DNA of 64,000 nucleotides, from positions 15,503,791-15,567,790 of the forward strand of contig NC_034438.1 in NCBI RefSeq assembly GCF_002078875.1, written 5' to 3'. The notes beneath the pieces are model-generated. The model was not told the origin of the DNA. It worked only from the letters and a program-made list of their open reading frames with translations, and made no database searches. Positions 35,681 through 48,329 of this stretch are shown here, piece by piece (within the stretch, counting starts at the first letter, position 1; every line of letters starts with the position of its first letter). Source of the stretch: Numida meleagris. Taxonomy: Eukaryota > Chordata > Aves > Galliformes > Numididae. Made by a program: the position numbers and the translations under genes.

Positions 35681-38387
35681 TGGCTGTATCTGCAAGCTGT
35701 ATAGTATACTGCTTCAACCATAACCACATACTGAACCACTGTACAGAGGATGAAGAACAAAATACAGACTAAGCACTTCTGGTAACACCTTCTCCTCAAG
35801 CAATATTGGAATAATATGGATCAGTTATTTCTCTCCAACATTATCTTTTAAAAGAAATTAGATATTTTTATTATTATTTGGAGGAAAAAAAATAAGAGAT
35901 TTAACAATTTCACTATATAAACACACTGCAATGCAAAAATGAGAAGGAAAAAAATTAAATCAAGTGTAATTATGGGTTGATACAGGTAGAAGGATTTTGA
36001 GAAGTGGTGTAAGTATAATCAAAGGCAGATTATCTGCCAGAGGAAAGAAAACTGTAACCTCTTTTCCCCCATATTTATGCCATTAGTAACAGTAAAGACT
36101 CTGCCTTCATTTGGTCATACTAGTTTAGAGCAATATAAGTTCATAAAACAAAATAAATTTGAATAATGAGTAATTCCCTCTGTTCTGAATCTCAGTGCTA
36201 TGCATGAGGCCATCAGGCTTCTGTTTTTGTGTTTAAAGAAATCAGTTAATAAACTGATTTAAATAAACTGTTTTATGAAGATTTACTTATATGATAGCTA
36301 TTATATATGTTCTGTTCAAAGACTATAAAATATAGTAAATAACCTCTAATTTTATGGGATATTTTTCTGTAAGTTACTGTATATTCATTATAGAAGCATT
36401 GTCTTCAGTGCTGTAGCTATTGACATGAATCTGTAGTAGCTAAGGCTATGAATTAAAGTTGGCATCCAAAGAATCATTATTTTAAGCCATCTCCCTCTAC
36501 AGAAGTGTCTCGCCAAGTGAATGATTAAACTATGGTACCTCTTGATTCGAGAAAATTCACAAACATGACTGCAATCATCTTGTAATTTCTTGAGAAAAAC
36601 ATGAAATCTAAGTGCTTAGGTAACAGATGCTGATAGGAGTTGACCTTCCATTGCCTCAGAGTGGGCTATCTGCTTCTACTTCTTGAGATATGGAGACAGA
36701 GTATCAGAGGCAAACTACTAATAGACCAAATCTTCTGCTTGTTTACAATTGGAGAACAACCTTTGCTGGTCATTGCTTTCACTGGGGTGACAGTCGCTTC
36801 TGTCTGAGTATGCGTGTTTGTGTTGAAGACCCACACCAGTTCGGGTCTTCAAATATTTGCTATTCCTTTAACTGAGGAGTTTGTTATTCTGCAAGCTGTG
36901 AAGTCCTCTGATTCCTGGAGCACTCCAGTGAGTTTCTAACCTAATTGCTTGTCAAAAAAATGATATACAGTATTTTTTTTCTTTTTTAATTTTTTCATTT
37001 TTGAGGAAGATGGAGAGGAAGGCCATGTAGGGTATGTAGGATAGGTGTAACTCCAGAGGTCAGTTACTTGAAGCTAGAGGAAGATCAATTGGATGGACAG
37101 GATGATAACTTCATACCAGCAGAAGAATGGAGGTTGCTCATACAATAAGTCTTTAAAGAAATGAAGGATTTTTCCAGTCTCAAACAAAAAGTGAAGAGCT
37201 CTTGAACATGACAATCAACCAATGACTACATTCTTCAAGAAAAATATCACATAAAATCATGGTAGGCACACGATCTTCTAGATTGTTAAAGATAGTGTAT
37301 GATCTGTAATACATCTTCTAGAAAAAAAATGCAGTGAAGGCTTTTCTTATGGGATTCACGTTTATACACTGTGAGACATATCTGAAGACTTTGTGTTTTT
37401 CCATTTGTCAGAGTGTTCTTTTGCTTCAGAAATAAGGATTCATAAAGGAAGTATTTGGTAATTCTTCTTAAAGTAACAATACTTGTCTTTCCTAGCTCTT
37501 CACATACTGTTAATATTCTCACCAAACAAACCAATAAAAACAAGTTTGCTTGCATGAGTGCATGAATTGGCTTACAGCTATAATTTGTTTCCATATTGGG
37601 GATAATTTCGTGACTTTAAACAAAAGTATGAATTCTTTTATTTTAAGAAGTTACAGTATAAAGAAAAAGAAAAATTCTTTTAATCAAATCAGTTAACTAT
37701 CTATGGAAGGAGTACCATATATGAAAAATAAATCCCTAAACAAATACAGAATATTCTAATCCCAAATACTGTAGCAACAAAGCGCATAGACTGTGCGGCT
37801 AAGCAGAGTTCTAAGCTGTATTTAATACTGTAGTGCTTACCTGCCTACTGAGGGCTCTCACCACTCCCAAATGCTCATCTTGCTTTACTTCTAACTCCAC
37901 AGAGATTATAACTGTAATATACCTTACTTTAAAATGTAGAAAAGCACTTGTTTTCTACAAAGAGAGATGATTATTTTGAAAAAGATAATTTTTAAACCTC
38001 AATAAAAACACTGCTTAAAGAAAAAATGACAATTTAACTTCTCTCAAAGATAGCTGTGATGAGAGAACCTTTGTCAGTATCCTGGATACAAAGTTTTTGT
38101 TTGTTTCTATTTAGAAAACTCTGGGATGCTTGTAATTCACATGAATGGCAAATTAAATCTTATCTTGTGTATTTTTAATCATACCAAAGATATCACAAAA
38201 CATAGGAACAGTGTTTATTTTCAGTTCAAGGCAACAACCAATCCAGTAGGCTTCTTTTGTATGGGATATCTAGGAAAGATTTTTAAACAGAAAGGTGACA
38301 GACCACAATGAGAGCTACCCTTCCATGTAATAACCCTTCCTATTGCATTTGCATTTACTACAGAGTAAGTTCTGCTTTGCAACAATA

Positions 38388-38446
38388 CAAAAACAAACAA
38401 ACAAACAAAACAAAAAAACCACACAAAACCTAAAAAAAAAAAAAAA
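38388..38446. repeat. (CAAA)n and poly-A simple sequence
   Basis: aaacaaacaaacaaacaaaa followed by A-rich sequence and an A15 run. Confidence 0.9.
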
Positions 38447-41400
38447 TATCAAAACCATCCAACCAACAAAGAAATAAAAAGTAAATCTTCTGGATTCAAC
38501 ACATCCACAAAATTTCAGTGGTTTAAAGAAGAACTTGGCATGAAGATTAATCATTGCACTTTATTTTACTGAAGGCCTGACCATACTTGCTGAGAAAAGA
38601 CAATCTGAAGAATAATGAAAAAAATTCACAAGCAGTTCCAGCTGCTGACAGTTAGTATAACAGATTGCTGGGAATGTCAAAATGCATGCAACAGGAAAAT
38701 ATTTCCTGTAGGCACTCTGTCAAGAAGAAACAAAGGCAGACAATAAGAGAAAGTGAAAAATTAAACCACAAGAGTGCTAATTTAGATAAGCTTAAACACA
38801 TCTACTTGTCACCTTCCAAGTAGGAAAAGACATTAAGGCATAATATGCATTGATCAAAAACATTGCATACTATGTCTTACTGCAAAAAATGAAATTCAGA
38901 TTTATGCAAAAGCATTAGCAAGCATCTTGTCCTGCACACTAAAATCCCACTTAAGTCACAGGTCAAATTCTTAGGATTTATTTGATATTCATCAGGTAAA
39001 CCAGTGTGAGTTTCCTAAGAGGAGAGGCCAACTCAGAGCTTTTTGTCATTTGAGTTTGCACAAAAAAATTTAGATCACTTAGCTATGCCTACTTGAAAGA
39101 GAGCACAGAAAAGACAGCCTCTTACAGCCAGGACAAGGGTAGTTCAGAGTAACACCAGAAGTCACTGCCCCTGTGAACCATATCACAATAATGCCAGCAA
39201 GTACTGCAGCAGTAGAGAAATCTGGAAGATCAAAGAGAGCCACGTTACTTCTCCAGTCATCTGTTCTAGCTCTTTGTTAATGATCAAGTAGCAGCCAGTA
39301 TGACTTGAGCATGTTCTCCTGATTGTACTACTGGCATTACTCATGCTCACCTTGCTACATGAGCAGAAGATACTTGCTCCTACTTCATGAATTCTCACAT
39401 AGATATTAAAGTAAGCACTTAACCCCAGCTGAATAGGGATCAGAGACAGACTAACTGCAGTAGGTGGGCAGGAAAGGGGATTGCTTTTGAGCATCACTGG
39501 TCATGCAGGGAAAGCGTTGCATGAAACTGCCATATTTCTCCTGGTGTTCTAGCCTTTGTGTCTTCACCTTTTGTAACAAAGTGGTGGAGTACCAATCCAT
39601 GTCAAAATGTTGTCTTTTACTTGCTTGAATTAGACGCCAAGACTCCTGATTTCAGTGGAAGACTACTATGTGTCCTTTGCTTAAGAACTCTTAAACAAAA
39701 AGCATCTAATGAAAGGTTATGCACAAATCAGCAAGTTTGAGGACTGTGATTAGGCCACACTGAGGCTGAAATTATAGCTGACTTCTATACTGCTTTGTGG
39801 ATATAGTAGTATTTATCAGAAAGCAAAACTTACAAACACATTTTTGTCAGTGAGAGAAGCTTGATAGAACATACTGGTACAGCTCCATTCTAAGTCTGTG
39901 CAGTCTGTGGTTTCAGTCCAGCCAAAGATTTCATTCAATAACTTCAATAAAATTATTCGACTTGTATTTTTATACTATTTAATGTAATCTGAAAAAGATA
40001 TGGTTTTATGAAAGGCAGTTTCAAGATCTCTGAATGCAGTGTTTGAACTTCATAATATTAGCCAGTTTACCTTTAAATCTTTGTGAAATCTGAATGCAAA
40101 TACGTAACCATAGAAGTTTCATTTCTTTGGTTTCTATTGCAACAAAAGAAAAAGAATTAATTTGGAATACTAATGTAATGACAATAAGTTCCTAAATTGT
40201 TTTTCACTTTATGCTAATTGTAAAGATGCAAGTGCAAATAAAACAAACTTTTAAAGTGAACAATTTAGACTTTATTGCCATTATTTCTCTAAAACTGAAT
40301 TATTTAACTTTTGCTTAACTTAAAGTAATGCTTAATGTATTGATCTAATTGATGTATTAAAGCTGAACATTACATTAAGACCACTTTCGTGACTATTATA
40401 CAAACTAAACCTATGTTATTTTTCCTATTAAAGACAATTGTTTACAGAAAAGTTATTGTGTAATGCAAATTGTTTCTTTGTAAAAGTGGTATGATAAGGT
40501 CACTATTATAATTTTAGTATAATAAAACCATAAGATTCTCCATTCCTGTAGCTTATATTAAAATACTGTTTCACACAAATAAAGTATAGCTTTCTTTTTC
40601 TGTGTGTAGACGTATAAAATGAAGTGATAAAATTTATAAGGAAGGCCCAATGGAGAGAAACTTCAATAATTAATGATACAATTAAAAAGTATTGCAAATT
40701 TAGCCCTTGGCATGAAGCTTTTTGGTTAAAAGCTTCTAGTCATACCATTTTATGAAAACTGATTATTTCATGCAAGTCACAATGCTTAAAAATGAAATTG
40801 TGTTGGGTATTCAGAACAGGCAACATGCATAAGGTGTGCAAGATATAGAGTGTTTTTCACTGGTGAAGATTCTTCCACCACCTCAAAAAGAATTGTAAAA
40901 GTGCATGAAGCCTCAAACATTTTTAGGATGATGGAGATGACTAGAGCTAAAAAACCCTCCCTATATACCCAACATATAAACACTCACTATTTCCATTGTT
41001 TTATATGAATTTACTATTTCTTCAATTTATTTAAGATGAAACTTCAGATTAGACTATTCTAACAACAAAGTCAAAGTTAATTAGTCTTAACTAACAGCCA
41101 AGTTGTAAACCACTTGAGGTCAACCCCACCCTCAGGAAAATGAGCATTAGTGAGACCTTTTAAAGCACTGTCTGTTTTTATAAGAAGTGCAGGGAAAGGC
41201 TAAGCCAATAAAACATGATCATTCCATTCTATATTTTAATATTGGCCACTAAAGAACAGGACACTCCCACACACTTCAGTGACAAAACCTTGCACCAAAC
41301 TAAGAACAATATGTGAATAAAAGAAACTACTGTCATTTTGCTTTGATTTTGGTCACAGAATGCAACAAACAAACAGTGAAACCTATATCAAACACACTGT

Positions 41401-44400
41401 TGAGAAGTTCCTATGTGGCTTAGACGACAAGGAGACGCACAGAGTCTGATATGAGGCATCGTCTTTTTACCCTGAAGGTTAATCAGTTGAGTCTCACTTT
41501 ATTCTGCTTAAAAGTAATAATAATTATACATATATATATATATTTGGTTGTTATTGAAAGTGCTAGGCGTGAGCAGCTGTTGTTAATTATGACTTCATTT
41601 TCTCGTCCAGACTTCTTTGGTTGCATGCCATGACTGCATGGGGCATGGAGGTTTATGGCTTGAAAATAGCCTTGTCATTTGGTGAAGTCTAACAGAGCAA
41701 AGGGGGCTTGATAAATGATAAAAATGTTCCTTGGAAAACTCCTTAGATCAGATTAGTTCCCAGTTGTTTGTTTTTAGAATCCCAATAGTCTTGAACAATT
41801 AAAAGGTAAATACCCGAGGCAACACAATTCATGAACCATATAGAAAATATTTAACAGCTATTGAATTACTCTTGAAAGTAACTTGTCCGCCCTTTATTTA
41901 CATGGTCTGTTTATATGCTACACTTAGAATGTTAAATAAATTGAGTTAATCACATAATTAAACTCTGATTTAACTTGTATTTCTTGTATAATGAACTTCA
42001 GACAAATGCTTAAGTACTTTGATGAACTGCGGTCTTTAGGGTGTGACTCTAAAAGGTACCTTGCAGTCTAGCCCTGGGCTAGCAGAGATAACATGCAAAG
42101 CTTTAAGTCTGAAAGACAAACAGCATGGTCTTCAGCAAACTATGAGATACTCTCCTCTCCACCCTGGCCACCCCTTTCCTTTACTGCATTATTAGAAGAG
42201 AATATAACATCTTGCAGAGCTGAGTCTTCAAACAATAATTAAAAATCTCACACTACTTACTGCATATAGATATGTTGATGATATACTGTTAATATTTTGG
42301 TGGAAGGTGTGGGAAGAAAGGGTTATGGGATTTAGAGGGTGATGATTTGTTTTATGGCCACTTTCACTACATATTTTACACTGCTGTCTTTTGGAATAAG
42401 ACAGTGCAATAAAAGCTTCCTAACATTCAGCTTTTTTGTTCTATTTCCATGTGTCCCACTGTTCCATTTATTTTTTCTATTTTGCTTCTCCTTTTCCAGA
42501 AAAAGTGATTATCCTTTAAATTGAATTATTGAAATTAAGAACAATGAGTCATTTTGACTTACATATCAGTTTAAGAACGATGCAGCACAGACCATGCTAA
42601 GGAAATGCATTAGGAAAATCCTTCTAATTTGCTGCTGTAAAGTGCATCAGCAACAGGACGCTTTTAGCTGGTGTTCAATGTAATTGTGAGAATGATGGGA
42701 CTCAAACTGTCCTCCATGTGAAATTTATCCTTCATCCAATCAGCAGAAACAACTAATGCACTGGAAGGTGTATTATATTCCATCTACTTCCCAATAAAGT
42801 CAGTGGTGTCCAATCAGACACCTATTGTTAGAGGAGAATTTGAAATTGATACAATCACCACATTGATCTACAGTTGTGTCTGTCATTTGCTTGTCTCTAC
42901 CTCCTCCTCCCCTTCCATCATGGAGCGGTTTTGGAGCAGGAGCCCCCAGCACTGAGTTTCAGAACACACTAATGATCAGATTTGTTAGCAAGATCAGGCT
43001 AAATAAAGCCAGTTTACCTGCACAAAACCAAACATGTGCTAGCGGTAATGCCATGTGATAGAGGATGCAATGTTGTGTGGATTCCAGGGATACCCAAGGA
43101 AACCCTTGCCCACTCAAAGGCCTACTATAATATCCAGCCTGGAAGCACAGAAGACCAGGTTGATTGTTTCATTTTACATTCAATTGTCTCCCAAACCTGC
43201 AGGAGAATCTGCAATTGATGTACTGTTAGCAAGTTGTCGGGCCTGGGGAAGAAAGTAAGAAAAAAAAAAAAAAAGAAAAAGATTTGAAGTGTCATCTTTG
43301 ACCTTATGCACTCATGAGGAGGATAGGTATGGGACAAGATTTCTTTTGTTCAGTCCAATTACAAAGCTACAACAGTCAGGTTCAGTCATTAGTAGACTGA
43401 CTGTCACAAAGTGTAGGGACACACATATAACAATCAGACTTCCTCTTGAAAAAAGTCATAGATTAATTTCTTATGACATTAATTTGAAAGGATCATTACA
43501 CTGGATTAATCTCCATCTAGAATATAACAACTTGAGGTTTCAGATTTTAGCATTTATATCTACTAGCAATAGCTCTTCTTGAGCTTCTATTTACTAAATG
43601 CATGAACCTCAAACAGAGTTGGCTGTTACAGGAGTTGGCTGTTACACAAGTAATTGAAACTACCTCTGATGATTTCATATGCTCTAAATTGCGATCAGAT
43701 TGCTATTAACTCTAGCTGGATAGAAGTCTGCTAAAGGAACGCCACTTATTGCAACATTAACAGTTCAATAGGAACAAATGTCATTAAGGACAAATTTGTC
43801 TTAGCAGAAAAAAAAACAAACAAATCTTCATTTACACATCAGAATATGTTAATATTTAATATTTAAAAGATAATGTTTGACTGGATCATTAACAGCTATG
43901 GTCCTACGGTCTAGTGGTGGATACAAAACTCTTGTAGCTTAGAAATACAACAATTATTCCTTTCTATTTTCTTTTTAGAAAAGCAGAATAGAAAGTATTA
44001 ATAAAAAAGGATATTAAAAAAAAAGAAAGGAAATAAAAAGCCAGAATAAGGGAAAATAGATAGAGAAAAATAATCAAACACTTGAGTGCCATCTGAAGTC
44101 TATGACCCTTTGCATTATACAATTAGATGTCACAAAAGAAAAGTTAAAACTCAGAAATTATTATTCAGAAAACGAACAAAATTAAAGTGTAGAAAAATTC
44201 TTAGCAAGTGTATGAATGATCACTACTACTTATTTGGATCATGTTGAATTAAATGCTTCTATTTCATTCAAGCATATGTGTTTCAGGTTTGGAGTCCTGA
44301 CAGAGTTTCAAAGAAACCAAACCATGAGTTTCTTGTTCTCCTTCTGCTGAAACCCTCACCTTACTCTTGAAATGCATTTTGGAAAAGCTTTTGTTTTCTG

Positions 44401-44827
44401 CTAATATACTTCTTCTTGGATAAAAATAAAGGATTCAGAATAAATTCTACTCAAAAAGCTGATGGTTGGATAATACATTAAAAATAAATAGGCAAACAAC
44501 AAGAACAAAACCCCCTCAAAGCCCCCACAAAGATAACAAACAAAAAACAAACAAAAAAGACCTAGGAGTGAAAAAAGAAAGAATGAAAAAGAAAAGTAAA
44601 GCGTTATTAACTTGAAGCATCATCTCTTTTCCCATATACAATATGATTCCGTCAAGACAGCAGTCAGATTATTAAAGATAGGAAAGTGAATTTAGACCAG
44701 ATAGAAAAATCAGGGTAACAGTTGTTCATCCTTATCTGGAATATGGCACTGACTATTATTGTTTTAGAAATGTATTATCTGCCTTTTCATTGATTCACAC
44801 ATCTTTTTGTTCCTGCATAATTTGTAA

Positions 44828-44857
44828 CCAAAAAAAAAAAAAAAAAGAAAAAAAAAT
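44828..44857. repeat. A-rich homopolymer tract
   Basis: An A run interrupted by a single G. Simple sequence; no associated element recognised. Confidence 0.9.
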
Positions 44858-45752
44858 ATGTAGTTATTTTACTAAAACTGTGTTGTCCATGTGAGTACCA
44901 CAGTTACAAAATATTTCCTTTTTTTTTTCCTCCAGTTGTTTCAATGCTACCTAATGATTGAAAACTGAATACCAAGGACAATCATGAGCACTTACAGCCC
45001 AATTCATAAAAAATCCTGCAATACATTTATGCACAAACGTTGCTACTTTCATATGGAAAGAAGCTACATAAAGAATTCCTCTTTGTGATTCACCATCTCT
45101 CTTTATGTTAACATATTTTTCCTCAGTGGTGTGCATGCACACTGTGCAATTCCACCAAGGAAAGAAAGGGCAAAAGCAAAAGCATTTTTAGTGTTTCTTA
45201 CAGAAAAACCTTAATAAGCTTGATGTTTCTCTGCCTTTTTCCCAATCCTGCTCTTGTGAACCAGAACAAGTCTGCCTTTCCTTGCAGGTAATTACCATTT
45301 CTGGAAGTCTATTTTTTTATTCTAGTTTTTACGCTGGTTATTTTTTTTGCCAGTATCAGTTACACAGGCAAATAATGTGTCCAAATATTATTAAAGACAA
45401 CAGGAGAATATTTTATTATTCATCACTTGACAGTGAATTTTTAATCTGATTTAAGTATTGTTTCCTCAGAAGTGAAGCTGTTTTTCTTTGAGATGGTGGA
45501 TTTCTTAAAATGGTTTTAGGTGCAGACAGTTTCAGGCATTTGAGTTGAATAGCATTTGTCAGAGGCACACTCCTACTGCAGAAATGGGGCCCTTAGCAAA
45601 CAGCAGGTAGGACATGCATCAAAAGATTTTTAAAATAAGTTTAGGGGCCAAGAGCTGCTTCAAAAGTGAGTAGTTCCATGGCAACAAATATTGATTATTT
45701 CCATGGCTTTTTTTCTCCAGTGGGCAGTTAGTGTGCATGTAAACACTGCATT

Positions 45753-45770
45753 AAAAAAAAAAAAAAAAAA
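45753..45770. repeat. A18 homopolymer
   Basis: An uninterrupted run of A about 80 bases left of the CR1/ERV cluster. Confidence 0.9.
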
Positions 45771-45849
45771 GGCTACTGCAATTTTCTCTGCTAATGAGGA
45801 AAACTCAGAAAAACCTGAATTTTGGTTAGTGTACTTCATCAAATGGTGA

Positions 45850-46935
45850 AGCTAGAGTAAATGGAACATTTAAACTAGGAAGGAGAGGGGATGGTAAGTA
45901 TAACCAGCAGCCCTGTAAAGGGATGAAGTAGATGGCTGCTGAACAAGGGTCATGGAGTTATGTGACAGGGAGGGATCACAAAATCAATGATATGTACCTT
46001 GAGATGCATCACCTTCAGCACTTAAAGGGTAGCAAGGAAATGTCGGCAAAGCAGTATTATAGAGAAATACCCTATACACTTTCTAGCACCACAGCACTTT
46101 GGGATACCCTTCTTAAGGGCCTGTACACTAACACGTACAGTCTGGGGAACAAACAAGATGTGTTATAGACATGCATGTGCTTGCAGGGCTATGATCTTGT
46201 ATAGACATGGTGGGATGACTCTCATAACCGGAGCACTGTAATGGAAGGATACAGGCTCCTTAGAAAGGACAAGCTGGGGAGACAAGGAGGGAGCATATCC
46301 TTCTATGTCAGTGACCAGCTAGGGTACATGGAACACTGCCTGTGGATGGATGAGAAACTGACTGAGAGCTTATTTTACCTTTTAAGAAACATAGGAAAGT
46401 ATAACTGGGTAACTACAGGCCAGTGAGCCGTGTGTCTGTGCCTGGGAAGGTCATGGAATAGATCTTCCTGGAAGCTATGTTAAGGCACATGCAATAGGAA
46501 GGAAGGTGATCTGAGACAGCCAGGAAGGCTTCACTGAGGGCAGATCATGCCTGACCAATCTGGTGGACTTCAGTGATGGACTGACAACGTCAGTGGGTAA
46601 AGGAAGGACAACTGGTGTCATGTACCTGGATTTCTGCAAGGCAAGGCCTTTGACATGATCTCACACATCCTTATCTCTAAGTTGGAGAGACATAAATTTG
46701 AAGGGTGGATAAAGAATTGGTTGGATGGTTGTAGCTAGAGGGTTATGGTCAACAGCTCTATGTCCCAGTGTCTAGGTGGAGGTCACCGATGACTGTTGTC
46801 CCTTAAGGGTTTGTCTTGGGATGATGCTCTTTAGTATCTTTATCAGCAACTCTGGGACTTAATGTACTCTCAGCAAGTTTGCAGATAACACTAATCTGAG
46901 TAGAGCAGTTGATACAAAAGGAGGAAATTGTGCAC
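45850..46935 (+). mobile_element. CR1 fragment a: endonuclease start fused to RT
   Basis: Plus strand. Near 46118 the frame reads LYTNTYSLGNKQDVL, the start of the CR1 endonuclease. It continues with TWWDDSH and VMEGYRLLRKDKLGRQGG, then SDQLGYMEHCLWMDEKLTES. An internal deletion near 46385-46405 removes the rest of the endonuclease and the linker and joins straight to the RT block NYRPVS (here NWVTTGQ in the broken frame) and VPGKVME. Motif A (MYLDFCKA...FDM, about 46620-46655) is broken by a 5-nt tandem duplication of gcaag. Motif C at 46878-46889 reads FADN instead of FADD, losing a catalytic Asp. The left 250 bases are only tentatively CR1 5' sequence. It ends where the retroviral pol fragment begins. 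Confidence 0.85.
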
Positions 46936-46944
46936 TGGATCAGG

Positions 46945-47520
46945 GTGAAGCTCATGCTGTAATACACTGATGATATCGTCCTGTGGGACAGCACAGCAGA
47001 GGAAGCTTTTGAGAAAGGGAAGAAAATAATCCAAATCCTTCAGAATGCTTGTATGCCAGTTCTTCAGAATAAAATTGCAGGATGGTCATTGTCAGATCTC
47101 TTTGGATGTAATAAACAAAATAATTGCTATGTTTCCACCAACTAGCAAAAACGAAACACAAGCTTTCTTGGGTATTGTGGTTATCTAGAGAATGCATATT
47201 CCAGATTACATTCGGATTGTAAACCCTCTCTAACAAGTGACCCAGAAGAACAATTTTACATGGGGCCTTGAGCAACAAACCTTTGAACTAATTAAAGATG
47301 AGGTAATTCATGCAATAGCTATTTGGCCAGTTTGGGCAGGACAAGATGCAAAAATCATGCTCTATGCTGCAGCCAGGGAGAAAAGTCTCAGCTGAAGCCC
47401 CTCATAGAACATGGCATGGGCAATTTAAGGTTGGCCCGTGAGGTTTTGGAGTTGGCGATACATGAAATCTGTGGTCCACTACTCTCCAACTGAAAAAGAT
47501 ATGTTGGCAGCATATGAATG
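46945..47520 (+). mobile_element. Endogenous retrovirus pol fragment (RT to RNase H)
   Basis: Plus strand. It opens near the RT catalytic box, which reads YTDD at 46963-46974, and continues AEEAFEKGKKIIQILQNA in the same frame. After a frame break come recognisable connection-domain pieces (PPTS near 47135; a shifted 'TQAFLG' near 47157-47175; YMGP near 47257). Near 47490 KDMLAAYE occurs just before the end. Several frameshifts and stops make it nonfunctional, and gag, protease, integrase and env are absent. Reverse transcriptase and RNase H would copy the viral RNA into DNA. The layout resembles class III (ERVL-like) avian elements, which is inference. It sits exactly between two CR1 fragments that overlap in CR1 coordinates, so it did not simply insert into one of them. 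Confidence 0.75.
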
Positions 47521-48329
47521 AGGTCAGTACATGGTCCAGTCCTGTTTAATATCTTAATTAATGATCTGATTGAAGGGATAGAGTGCACCTCAGTTAACTT
47601 ATGGTTGACTTACCAGAAGGCTGTGCAGCCATCCAGAGGGACCTTGATAGGCTAGAGAGTTGAGCTGACAAAAAGATCTCATGAAGTTCATAATGGAAGA
47701 AGCACAGAGTCATGCAGTTGGGAAGGAAAAGCACCAAGCACCTCCAATGCTGGAGGACATTCAGATGAAAAACTGCTCTGCAGAAAATGATCTAGGAGTC
47801 CTGGTAGACACCATATTGAACATGAGTCAACAATGTGCCCTTGCTGCTGAGAAGGCTAATGATATTCTTGGCTGCATTAGGCAAAGTATTGTCAGCAGGA
47901 CAAGAGAGATGATCCCTCCCCTATACTCACCACTGATAAGGCCACATCTGGAGCACTGAGTCTGTTTCTGGGCTCCTCAGTATAAGAGATATGAACATAC
48001 TGGAAAAAGTCCAGTGGAGGGTCACCAAGGGTCTGGAGTTCTTCTGCTATGAGGAGAATTGGAGAGATCTTGGACTGTTCAGCACAGAAAAGAAGAGACT
48101 CAGAGGATATCTGATCAATATGTATGAACATCTGAAGGGAGGCTGCAAGGAAGTCAGTGGTGCCCAATGCCAGGACAAGAGGCAGTGGGCACAAACAGGG
48201 ACACCTGATGTTCCCTTAAAACATCAGGAAGCACTTCTGTACTGTGCTGGTGATGGAGCACTGGCACAGGTTGGCCAGAGAGGTTGTGGTGTCTTCTCCT
48301 TGAATGGTGTCCTTGGATGGTCTCCTGAC
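47521..48329 (+). mobile_element. CR1 fragment b: RT C-terminus and 3' part
   Basis: Plus strand. It starts at GPVLFNILINDLIEGIECT, upstream of motif C, but the motif itself is deleted: the sequence jumps to PEGCAAIQRDLDRL (about 47610-47650, in a shifted frame). It then reads DLGVLVDTILNMSQQCALA and EKANDILGCIRQSIVSRTRE, PLIRPHLEH, and a broken C-terminal part to the 3' region near 48320 (gcactggcacaggttggcca). Two open frames of 92 and 131 codons are fragments of ORF2 and its shadow. It overlaps in element coordinates with fragment a and abuts fragment c, so it is a separate insertion or rearrangement product. Confidence 0.88.

Larger units (their letters stand above)
35681..45849. other. 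AT-rich noncoding DNA
   Basis: The largest repeat-poor interval besides the right end. No gene recognised. Simple sequences are listed separately; an (AT)n run is at 41527-41543 and a 15-bp near-perfect duplication (gagttggctgttaca twice) at 43617-43646. The minus-strand frame of 104 codons at 39497-39183 has no recognisable domain. The interval 40180-40440 is AT-rich non-repetitive sequence that could be a conserved element. Confidence 0.6.

Noticed and set aside
39183..39497. 104-codon minus-strand frame
   Set aside because: No recognisable domain, mixed hydrophobic composition, no splice or promoter context. Likely chance.
42876..43260. Possible exon ending in gaagaaagtaaga (donor-like) with an upstream pyrimidine tract
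   Set aside because: Donor-like and acceptor-like words are common. The open frames inside are short, overlapping and unrecognised, and an A-rich tract follows at once.
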